Assembly (NCBI GenBank): GCA_023412655.1
Contig: JAEYNH010000206.1
Coordinates: 1 to 7,455 of the forward strand
Reading direction: 5' to 3'
Origin: Pseudomonadota bacterium
Lineage (GTDB): Bacteria > Pseudomonadota > Alphaproteobacteria > Caulobacterales > Caulobacteraceae
DNA length: 7,455 bases
Shown: positions 1 through 5,898 of the stretch, in pieces
Layout of the letters: the number at the start of each line of letters is the position of its first letter
Numbering within the stretch: the first letter of the stretch is position 1
The notes under the pieces: generated by a model
The model's database searches: none
What the model saw: only the letters and a program-made list of their open reading frames with translations
Told to the model about the DNA's origin: nothing
Position numbers and translations under genes: made by a program

Positions 1-70
1 GGCCAAGCAGGGTGCGGAGCGCCCGCGGCTCCTTGCGATGATCGCTGAGCGGGCTGCCTGCGTCGTCCAT
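1..70 (-). CDS. 5' end of an unidentified gene, cut by the window edge
   Basis: An open frame starts at an ATG (complement of 68-70) and runs off the left edge after 23 full codons. It reads MDDAGSPLSDHRKEPRALRT followed by LLG. A strong Shine-Dalgarno sequence, GGAGG, sits 6 nt upstream of the ATG (complement of 77-81), which is the main reason to call a real gene here. The visible part is polar and charged, with no signal peptide or membrane segment. It is too short to name a family. The gene is divergent from folA across a 157-bp spacer, so the two could share regulation. Confidence 0.6.
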   Translation of the reverse strand, partial: MDDAGSPLSDHRKEPRALRTLLG

Positions 71-227
71 CGTATTCCTCCGTTTGGCCAACTGGCCGAA
101 GGCTACGCCCGCAGTTCAGCCGCTGACAAAACGGAAAAGCCTATGGCGGCGAACGGAAACATCTATCGACGTTCGTCGAAATCCGAGAGCGGTTGGCCAG
201 GCGCCGAGGCCCGGCTAAGACCTCGCC
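71..227. promoter_or_regulatory. divergent spacer upstream of folA, with 22-bp-phased short repeats
   Basis: This 157-bp gap should hold the promoters of folA (plus) and of the partial gene at 1-70 (minus). It contains ACGGAAA at 131-137 and again at 153-159, each followed three bases later by CTAT (141-144 and 163-166). A weaker third GAAA lies at 178-181, again 22 bp on. Spacing of about two helical turns would suit a DNA-binding protein, but the sites are short. TGGCC recurs at 86-90, 94-98 and 194-198. A TTGTCA hexamer on the minus strand (complement of 124-129) could be a -35 box, but I see no convincing -10. The regulatory role is inferred. Confidence 0.3.
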
Positions 228-746
228 ATGTCCCGGATCATCCTCTCTGCCGGCCCCATCGCCCGCGCCCGCAACGGCGTGATCGGCCGGGATGGAGCAC
301 TGCCCTGGCGATTGAAATCCGACCTGGCGCTGTTCAAGCGGGCCACCCTGGGAAAGCCAGTGATCATGGGCCGGAAGACGTGGGAAAGCCTGCCGCGCAA
401 ACCCCTGCCCGGCCGCACCAACATCGTACTGACCCGGGACCAAAGCTATGAGGCGCCCGGCGCCCTGGTAGTCGAGGAATTCTCTGAGGCGGTGCAGATC
501 GCCCGAGAGCAGGCGGCCGAGGACGGCGTCGGCGAGGTCTGCGTCATCGGCGGAGCCTCGCTGTTCGAACTCGCCCTGGCGCGGGCCGGCCGTCTCTATC
601 TCACCGAGGTGGACGCGGAGGTGGAGGGCGATGTGACCCTGCCGCCGATCGACGAGAGCCGTTGGCGCGAGGTCTCCCGGCAGGCCTATCCGGCCTCCGA
701 AGCCGACGAGCACCCCTTCACCTGGCGGGTCCTTGAACGCCTCTGA
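228..746 (+). CDS. folA: dihydrofolate reductase
   Basis: Cytosolic enzyme that reduces 7,8-dihydrofolate to tetrahydrofolate with NADPH. It regenerates the one-carbon carrier used by thymidylate synthase and in purine and methionine synthesis, and it is the trimethoprim target family. The 172-residue protein has the DHFR motifs in order: NGVIG (16-20), LPWRLK (25-30), the conserved catalytic acid Asp32, GRKTWES (48-54), GRTNIVLTR (62-70), the nucleotide-binding IGGASLFE (107-114), YLTEVD (124-129) and the late EGD (133-135). Length is normal for a bacterial chromosomal enzyme. The first strand/loop (ILSAGPIARARNG) seems a few residues longer than the usual form. The start is fixed by an in-frame TAA at 216-218, with ATG the only start codon after it. 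No good Shine-Dalgarno precedes it. thyA, a common neighbour, is not in the window. Confidence 0.95.
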   Translation: MSRIILSAGPIARARNGVIGRDGALPWRLKSDLALFKRATLGKPVIMGRKTWESLPRKPLPGRTNIVLTRDQSYEAPGALVVEEFSEAVQIAREQAAEDGVGEVCVIGGASLFELALARAGRLYLTEVDAEVEGDVTLPPIDESRWREVSRQAYPASEADEHPFTWRVLERL

Positions 747-753
747 AAAGAAG

Positions 754-779
754 GCCGGGACGCCCGAAGGCGGCCCGGC
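754..779 (-). terminator. intrinsic terminator with UUCG loop, for the receptor gene
   Basis: Two 11-base arms (754-764 and 769-779) pair with a single mismatch (760/773) around a 4-base loop. Read on the minus strand the loop is C(UUCG)G, a very stable tetraloop, and the stem is followed by CCTTCTTTTC (complement of 745-754), a U-rich tail. This fits Rho-independent termination of the receptor gene ending at 806. On the plus strand no T run follows the stem, so it is a weaker terminator for folA, which ends at 746. It might still act in both directions. Confidence 0.75.
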
Positions 780-805
780 GCCGAGGGGAGGACCAGGAAC
801 TCGAG

Positions 806-3241
806 CTAGAAGCCGAAGGTCAGCGAGGCTCCGTAGGTCCGGGGCTGGCCCGGGAAGCGGACCACCACGTTCGCGTTGCTGCTGACGGCGGTCCAATAAT
901 ACTCGTCGGTGAGATTGCGGCCCCAGACCTGGAAGCGCCAGCGGTCATCCAGGCTGTGCACGCCCACGCTGGCGTTCAGAAGGCCGTAGGAGTCGATCTC
1001 GAAGCGCGGATCTCCTTCCAGGTCGGCGTGGCTATCGTCCTGCCAGCGCGCGTTGACCGCCACCTGTAAGCCTAGGTCGCCGGTCAGCTCACGGCTGTAG
1101 AGGGCGGTCAAGGCGGCCGACTTCTTGGGGCTGTAGAGGAACGGCGCGCCGTCGAAGTCCTGAGGCTGGCCGGCGGCGTTGACGCCCACGTAGTCCTGCA
1201 CCTCGGTGTGCAGCAGGGTGCCCGAGGCGATCAGGGTCAGCTCGGGCGTGAGGCGCCAGGTCACCTCCCCGTCGAGCCCATAGGCCTCGCCGTTGGGCAC
1301 GTTCTGCAGCCTCGAGAGTGCGGTGTAGATCGGGTCGGCGAAATAGACGCTGAGCTGCTTGTCCTTGTAGTCGTAGAAGAAGGCGCTGACATTCGCCTGC
1401 ATCCGCCGCTCCAGGAGACTGGCCTTGAAACCCGCCTCGTAGGCGGTCAGCAGTTCCTGCTTCGCTGGCGCATTCTGGGTGGCGATGTTGGCCGCGTTAA
1501 CCGGGGTCGCCCCGGCCTTGGCGCCCTTCGAGACCGAGGCGAACAGCAGCAGGTCGTCGGTGGGGGTCCAGTCCAACGCCACCCGCCAGGCGAGATTGTT
1601 CTCGTCCAGCTTCGACGTCACGAGGCCGAACTGTCCGGTCGCGGGATCGAAGGTGTTGCAGGCGTTGGCGACGATCTCCTGGGCGATCACGCCGTAGGTT
1701 TGGAAGTACAGCGCCCGATTCACGACATTGACGTTGGGCAGCATGCTGCCGTTGAAGTCGCGCGAGCAGCCTTCATAGTCCTGCTTGTCCTCCGTGTACC
1801 GGATGCCTGCGGTCAGCTTCAGGACATCAGTGAGCCGGTAATCGCCGTTGGCGAAGACGCTCCAGGTCTTGGTCTTGAAGTCGCCGCGGTCGACATAGGT
1901 CCGGAACGCCTGCGACATCTGCAGGGCCGTATAGCCCCCGCTATTAAAGGGTGTGGCCAGCAGGCCGGAACCGGCGAAGCGGATCAGGCCCACATTGGCG
2001 TTCTGGCCCAGCAAGGTGCGGTTGGCGTCGACGATCTCGTCCTTAGCGTAGTAGGCGCCCACCAGCCAATTGCTGCGGTCGTCGCCGCCCTCTAGGTGCA
2101 GCTCCTCCGAGAAGGATTCGATGTCGCCTTCTGCCCTCTGCAGCAGGATCTCGTAAGGCGCGCCGCTCCAGTCGGAGAGCGCACGGCGCTTGAGGTCGTT
2201 GTAGCCGGTCAGCGACACCAGCCGGACGTTGTCGGTCAGATCGTAGCCGACCCGCAGCTTCGCGCCGACGAAGGTGTTGTCCTCACGCAGCGGGCCGGCA
2301 AGGCCTGGGCCGATGCCGATGTCGACACCGCGGACCGACTCCGGCGCCCAGTCCGCGTGCTTGGCCTTGGTCGGCGGATTGGCCGCGATGTAACCGGCGA
2401 TCCCTGGAGCCAGGAACGGACTACTCGCCGTGGCCGGCGTGAAGCCGATACCCTGGGCCACCACCGTATCCGACTGGTTCTCCCAGTAGATCACCGAGAG
2501 ATCGACCGAGAAGCGGTCGCTGGGATTGAAGGCGAGCGAGCCGCGGACGGCCCAACGGTCGACTTCGCCCTGGCGTTCGCCACGGGTGTTGGAGACCTGC
2601 CAGCCCTTGCCGGCGTTCTCCGAGCGGAAGGCGAGGCGCCCCGAGAGTCCCTCGGCGATCGGCCCGCTGACGAAGCCCTCGACATTAAGGGTCTTGTAGT
2701 TGCCAACTTCGGCGGTGACCGAACCCTCGAAATCATCCGTCGGCTTCCGGGTGACGAAATCAATTAGGCCCGCGGTGGTGTTGCGGCCGTAGAGCGTGCC
2801 CTGCGGACCCTTCAGAACCTCCACCCGTTCGAGATCGAACATGGGGCCGGTCATCATGAACGGATAGGCATAGGCGACCTCGTCCACATAAGTGCCAACC
2901 GTGGACGTGGCCGAGAGGTTGATCGTGTTGAAGCCGATGCCGCGCATCGTATAGGTCGGCACGCCCTGATAGCTCTGGGACACGCTGAAGCTAGGCGCGA
3001 AGGCGCTGAGGTCACGGGTGTCGGTGACGTGCAACTGGTCCAGCAGGTCGCCGCGCACGGCCTGGATGCTCATGCCCACGTCATTGGCGCTCTCTTCACG
3101 CCGCTGGGCGGTGACGACGATGGCGTCGAGGGCGGTCGGCGGCGGGGGTGGCGGCGTCTGCGCCAGCGCCGTGGTGGCGCTCAGCAGGGCGAAGGTGGAA
3201 ACGCCGAGCGTCAGGCGCGCGCGGGGGCGGTGAGCAAACAT
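806..3241 (-). CDS. TonB-dependent outer-membrane receptor
   Basis: An 811-residue outer-membrane beta-barrel receptor that would import a ligand into the periplasm using energy from TonB-ExbB-ExbD. An N-terminal signal peptide (charged start, hydrophobic 11-26, ALA at 25-27 with likely cleavage before Gln28) is followed by a short run of six prolines and a TonB-box-like DAIVVTAQ (39-46). The plug domain follows (about 50-167) with TYTMRGIGF (96-104), RVEVLKGPQGTLYGRNTTAG (139-158) and DFVTRKP (161-167). The rest is barrel, with a RNLTDEYYW stretch near the C-terminus and a terminal FGF, whose final Phe suits BAM-mediated assembly. AGGAGG lies 7 nt before the ATG. The ligand cannot be read from sequence: this style of receptor is abundant in Caulobacter and sphingomonads and often not for iron. 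It is divergent from the lactonase-like and P450 genes, which suggests a shared substrate. Confidence 0.93.
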   Translation of the reverse strand: MFAHRPRARLTLGVSTFALLSATTALAQTPPPPPPTALDAIVVTAQRREESANDVGMSIQAVRGDLLDQLHVTDTRDLSAFAPSFSVSQSYQGVPTYTMRGIGFNTINLSATSTVGTYVDEVAYAYPFMMTGPMFDLERVEVLKGPQGTLYGRNTTAGLIDFVTRKPTDDFEGSVTAEVGNYKTLNVEGFVSGPIAEGLSGRLAFRSENAGKGWQVSNTRGERQGEVDRWAVRGSLAFNPSDRFSVDLSVIYWENQSDTVVAQGIGFTPATASSPFLAPGIAGYIAANPPTKAKHADWAPESVRGVDIGIGPGLAGPLREDNTFVGAKLRVGYDLTDNVRLVSLTGYNDLKRRALSDWSGAPYEILLQRAEGDIESFSEELHLEGGDDRSNWLVGAYYAKDEIVDANRTLLGQNANVGLIRFAGSGLLATPFNSGGYTALQMSQAFRTYVDRGDFKTKTWSVFANGDYRLTDVLKLTAGIRYTEDKQDYEGCSRDFNGSMLPNVNVVNRALYFQTYGVIAQEIVANACNTFDPATGQFGLVTSKLDENNLAWRVALDWTPTDDLLLFASVSKGAKAGATPVNAANIATQNAPAKQELLTAYEAGFKASLLERRMQANVSAFFYDYKDKQLSVYFADPIYTALSRLQNVPNGEAYGLDGEVTWRLTPELTLIASGTLLHTEVQDYVGVNAAGQPQDFDGAPFLYSPKKSAALTALYSRELTGDLGLQVAVNARWQDDSHADLEGDPRFEIDSYGLLNASVGVHSLDDRWRFQVWGRNLTDEYYWTAVSSNANVVVRFPGQPRTYGASLTFGF

Positions 3242-3342
3242 CTGGATCCCTCCTCTGGGCGCGCCTCTACGGGCGCGTCACCCGTCGACCGCGGATCAGC
3301 CGACGCGCCGGGAACCTGAGATGTTCGGAAATTCAGGACAAG

Positions 3343-3358
3343 CTATCGAAAATGATAG
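3343..3358. promoter_or_regulatory. operator-like inverted repeat CTATC-N6-GATAG
   Basis: Perfect 5-base arms, CTATC (3343-3347) and GATAG (3354-3358), flank the AT-rich spacer GAAAAT. The arm centres are 11 bp apart, one helical turn, as expected for a dimeric regulator. CAAGCTATC (3339-3347) is echoed as CAAGTATC (3361-3368). Its place between two divergent genes supports an operator role. The cognate regulator is not in the window and the repeat is short. Confidence 0.35.
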
Positions 3359-3463
3359 GTCAAGTATCCACGCACGCGGCTTCCGTAACAGTTGACGCCA
3401 AGGAAGATGAAGACCTGTCACTCGCCCGCGCACATCTTCCGCCACGTAAGCCCCTCTTCGGTC

Positions 3464-3494
3464 TTCACGCCGCCGGCGCCCTTGGGGCTATACT
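3464..3494 (+). promoter_or_regulatory. candidate promoter of the lactonase-like gene
   Basis: TATACT at 3489-3494 matches the -10 consensus at five of six positions and lies inside GGGGCTATACT, also close to the alphaproteobacterial GCTA-type -10. TTCACG at 3464-3469 resembles the TTGACG -35 box at five of six positions, but the 19-bp gap is longer than ideal. Transcription would start near 3500, leaving a leader of about 20 nt that includes the ribosome binding site. Confidence 0.3.
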
Positions 3495-3508
3495 CGCCGG
3501 AAAACGAC

Positions 3509-3514
3509 GGGAGG
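3509..3514 (+). promoter_or_regulatory. ribosome binding site fixing the start at 3521
   Basis: GGGAGG lies 6 nt before the ATG at 3521. No comparable site precedes the upstream in-frame ATG at 3392. The 43 codons between the two read as low-complexity spacer sequence unrelated to the beta-propeller fold. Confidence 0.8.
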
Positions 3515-3520
3515 AAGAGG

Positions 3521-4432
3521 ATGGACATCGAGCTGATCGCCGAAGGGCTTGAGTTCCCGGAAGGTCCGATCGCCATGACCGACGGATCGGTGATCCTCAC
3601 CGAAATCAAGGGCCAGCGGCTCACCCGCGTCACGCCCGACGGTCGCAAGGAAACCGTCGTCGAAACGGCCGGCGGCCCCAACGGCGCCGCGATCGGGCCC
3701 GACGGCGCCATCTGGATCACCAACAACGGCGGCTCATTCGTGTGGCTCGAACGGGACGGGCTGACCATCCCCGGCCCAACCCCGCCGAGCCATACCGGAG
3801 GCATGATCCAGCGCTTCGACATGAACTCCGGCAAGCTGGAGACGGTGTACGACGCCTGTGACGGCAAGCGGCTGGTGGGTCCTAACGACCTGGTCTTCGA
3901 CAAGTCCGGCGGCTTCTGGTTCAGCGACCACGGCTGCTCGACGGAGGACGGCCGAAAAAATGGCGCGCTTTACTACGCCAAAGCCGACGGCTCCCACATC
4001 AGCCGACAGCGGGACCACCTGATCTCGCCCAACGGCGTCGGCCTCTCCCCCGACGAGACGGTGGTCTATCTGGCCGACACCATGCTGGGCCGCCTCTGGG
4101 CCTTCGACGTGGCCAGCCCCGGGCAACTCGCAGAAAGCCCGGGCTTCGCCCCCGGCCGGGTGGTGTGCAACCTGCCGGACTACCAGCTCCTCGACAGTCT
4201 CGCCGTCGAAGCCTCGGGCAAGGTCTGCGTCGCCACCATCATCAACGGCGGGGTGACCGCGTTCGACCCGAATGGGGCGACAGAGCACTTCCCCTTCCCC
4301 GACTTCCTGGTCACCAACATCTGCTTTGGCGGACCGGACATGACCACCGCCTGGGTGACCGCATCCGGCACCGGCAGGCTCTACAAGGCCACTTGGCCCC
4401 GGCCGGGCCTGAAGCTGAACTTCAACGCCTGA
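3521..4432 (+). CDS. SMP-30/gluconolactonase-family protein (probable metal-dependent lactonase)
   Basis: A 303-residue protein of the SMP-30/gluconolactonase/LRE family, six-bladed beta-propellers that typically open lactones with a divalent metal held in the central channel. The expected ligands appear in family context: Glu14 in FPEGP (12-16), Asn122 in GPNDL (120-124), Asn171 in SPNGVGLSPD (169-178) and Asp225 in LLDSLAVEASGK (223-234), followed by NGGVTAFDPNG (242-252). Recurrent blade motifs such as GPDGAIWITNNG (59-70) and GGFWFSDHG (130-138) support the fold. There is no signal peptide, so it is probably cytosolic. Length is usual for the family. The gene runs towards the P450 gene, 158 bp away, and diverges from the receptor gene. 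The exact lactone is unknown. Some family members hydrolyse other esters or phosphoesters, so 'gluconolactonase' would be too specific. Confidence 0.88.
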   Translation: MDIELIAEGLEFPEGPIAMTDGSVILTEIKGQRLTRVTPDGRKETVVETAGGPNGAAIGPDGAIWITNNGGSFVWLERDGLTIPGPTPPSHTGGMIQRFDMNSGKLETVYDACDGKRLVGPNDLVFDKSGGFWFSDHGCSTEDGRKNGALYYAKADGSHISRQRDHLISPNGVGLSPDETVVYLADTMLGRLWAFDVASPGQLAESPGFAPGRVVCNLPDYQLLDSLAVEASGKVCVATIINGGVTAFDPNGATEHFPFPDFLVTNICFGGPDMTTAWVTASGTGRLYKATWPRPGLKLNFNA

Positions 4433-4590
4433 TGGCGCTCCGGCCCCGGCGCGCGGGTGTGCAGGCGGGATGGACGACCGGCGAAGTTGACGCCCCCGTC
4501 AGGTTTGATTGACTCGCCCTTCGTTCGCGATCATCGTTCACCGAGCGACAGACGCCGGCGACAGATCCGCGCCCTGAGGAGGAGCTTTCC
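4433..4590 (+). promoter_or_regulatory. spacer upstream of the P450 gene, with a 14-bp palindrome
   Basis: No gene is supported in these 158 bp. The palindrome TGACG-CCCC-CGTCA (4488-4501) overlaps AGTTGACGCC (4485-4494), a 10-base string also found upstream of the lactonase-like gene at 3390-3399. TTGACG (4487-4492) could be a -35 box and TTGACT (4509-4514) another, but no good -10 is visible. A GACTC site (4511-4515) fits the GANTC target of CcrM-type methylases common in alphaproteobacteria. TCGTTC occurs twice (4521-4526 and 4534-4539). No clear terminator follows the lactonase-like gene, so read-through into the P450 gene is possible alongside a separate promoter. A strong Shine-Dalgarno, GAGGAGGAG (4576-4584), ends 6 nt before the P450 ATG. 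Confidence 0.4.
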
Positions 4591-5868
4591 ATGGACGACG
4601 CCTCGATGGACCTGCAACGCGCCGCGCGCGAGGCGGCCTATTCCATGCCGCTTGAAGAGATCAATCCGGGCGATCCGGAGCTCTTCCGCAACGATACCAT
4701 GTGGCCCTACTTCGAACGCCTGAGGAAAGAGGACCCGGTCCACTGGGGGGTTTCCCACCATGAGGAGATCGGCGGCTACTGGTCGGTGACCAAGTACAAC
4801 GACATCATGGCGGTGGATACGAACCACGAGGTGTTCTCGTCCGAGCCGACCATCGTGCTGCCCGACCCGGCGGACGACTTCCGGCTGCCCATGTTCATCG
4901 CCATGGACCAGCCCAAGCACGACGTGCAGCGCAAGACGGTCCAGCCCATCGTGGCTCCGAACCATCTGGCCTACCTGGAACCGATCATCCGGGAGCGCGC
5001 CGGCAAGATCCTGGACGACCTGCCGGTGGGCGAGGAGATCGACTGGGTCGACAAGGTCTCCATCGAGCTCACCACCATGACCCTCGCCACCCTCTTCGAC
5101 TTCCCCTGGGAAGACCGGCGCAAGCTCACCCACTGGTCGGATGTGGCCACGGCCGCGCCCGAGAGCGGCATTCTCGGGACCACCGACCCGGACGAGCACG
5201 AGGAGCGTCGACGCCAGACGCTGTTCGAGTGCGTCGACTACTTCATGCGGCTGTGGAACGAGCGGGTGAACGCCCCGCCGCGGCCCGATCTGATCTCGAT
5301 GCTGGCCCATGGGGAGTCCACTCGGAACATGGACCGCATGGAGTATCTCGGGAACCTGATCCTGCTGATCGTCGGGGGCAACGACACCACCCGCAACACC
5401 ATCTCGGGCTCGGTGCTCGCGTTGCACCAGAACCCGGACCAGGATCGCCTGCTGCGGAGCGATCCGGGCATGATCCCCAACATGGTCTCAGAGACCATTC
5501 GCTGGCAGACCCCGCTCGCCTACATGCGGCGCACCGCCAAGCAGGACATCGAGCTCGGCGGCAAGACCATCAAGGCCGGCGACAAGGTGGCCATGTGGTA
5601 CGTTTCGGGGAACCGCGACGATGAGGTCATCGAGCGGCCGAACGACTACTGGATTCAGCGGCCGAACGTGCGCCGTCATCTGTCCTTCGGCTTCGGCATC
5701 CACCGCTGCGTTGGCAACCGCCTCGCCGAGTTGCAGCTCAAGATCATCTGGGAAGAGATCATGGCGCGCTTCCCGCGGATCGAAGTCGTTGGCCCGCCGA
5801 AGCGGGTCTACTCGTCCTTCGTCAAGGGCTACGAACACCTGCCGGTGGTGATCCCCACGCGCAACTGA
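4591..5868 (+). CDS. cytochrome P450, CYP153-type alkane/alicycle hydroxylase
   Basis: A 425-residue soluble bacterial P450 with no membrane anchor. The C-helix motif MDQPKHDVQRK (105-115), I-helix oxygen-activation motif GGNDTTR (262-268), ETIR (ExxR, 301-304) and heme loop FGFGIHRCVG (366-375, heme-thiolate ligand Cys373) are all intact. The whole layout matches my memory of CYP153 enzymes such as CYP153A6: an N-terminal Y-x-M-x-LE-x-I segment, PMFIAMD-x-PKHDVQRKTV, VSIELTT, TLFDFPW, WQTPL and FVKGYE-x-LPV. Known CYP153 enzymes hydroxylate the terminal carbon of medium-chain alkanes and also oxidise cycloalkanes and some terpenes, using a [2Fe-2S] ferredoxin and an FAD ferredoxin reductase. 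Neither partner is encoded here, so they must lie elsewhere. ATG at 4591 is chosen for its GAGGAGGAG site. The gene is convergent with gdhA, with a 30-bp gap. Family is confident, substrate is not. Confidence 0.93.
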   Translation: MDDASMDLQRAAREAAYSMPLEEINPGDPELFRNDTMWPYFERLRKEDPVHWGVSHHEEIGGYWSVTKYNDIMAVDTNHEVFSSEPTIVLPDPADDFRLPMFIAMDQPKHDVQRKTVQPIVAPNHLAYLEPIIRERAGKILDDLPVGEEIDWVDKVSIELTTMTLATLFDFPWEDRRKLTHWSDVATAAPESGILGTTDPDEHEERRRQTLFECVDYFMRLWNERVNAPPRPDLISMLAHGESTRNMDRMEYLGNLILLIVGGNDTTRNTISGSVLALHQNPDQDRLLRSDPGMIPNMVSETIRWQTPLAYMRRTAKQDIELGGKTIKAGDKVAMWYVSGNRDDEVIERPNDYWIQRPNVRRHLSFGFGIHRCVGNRLAELQLKIIWEEIMARFPRIEVVGPPKRVYSSFVKGYEHLPVVIPTRN

Positions 5869-5898
5869 GATGGAGGCGCGCGGGGCGTCCACCAGCCC

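Larger units (their letters stand above)
3242..3520. promoter_or_regulatory. divergent regulatory spacer between receptor and lactonase-like genes
   Basis: These 279 bp contain no supported gene. They must hold the promoter of the receptor gene (minus) and probably that of the lactonase-like gene (plus). Contents from left to right: the receptor Shine-Dalgarno next to 3242; CCTGA (3315-3319) facing TCAGG (3333-3337); an inverted repeat at 3343-3358; TTGACC on the minus strand (complement of 3358-3363), a possible -35 without a good -10; the element AGTTGACGCC at 3390-3399, repeated upstream of the P450 gene; and a TATACT -10-like box at 3489-3494. An upstream in-frame ATG at 3392 would extend the lactonase-like gene over part of this region but is not favoured. 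Confidence 0.5.

Noticed and set aside
1208..2767. Two adjoining plus-strand open frames (1208-2095 and 2096-2767) antisense to the receptor gene
   Set aside because: Their composition mirrors the receptor codons, no recognisable motifs appear, and the receptor gene is intact over the same span.
3128..3158. G-rich run near the receptor start as a simple repeat or quadruplex
   Set aside because: It encodes the run of prolines after the signal peptide. Proline-rich linkers before the TonB box are common in this receptor type.
3392..3520. N-terminal 43-codon extension of the lactonase-like gene from the ATG at 3392
   Set aside because: There is no ribosome binding site there, the residues are unlike the family, and the ATG at 3521 has a good site and gives a normal 303-residue protein.
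4511..4515. GACTC methylation site as a cell-cycle control signal for the P450 gene
   Set aside because: Single GANTC sites occur by chance, including several within genes of this window. One site alone does not support cell-cycle control.
4531..5427. A 298-codon minus-strand open frame antisense to the P450 gene
   Set aside because: It lies within the P450 coding sequence, has a His/Val/Arg-rich translation typical of shadow frames, and has no start signal.
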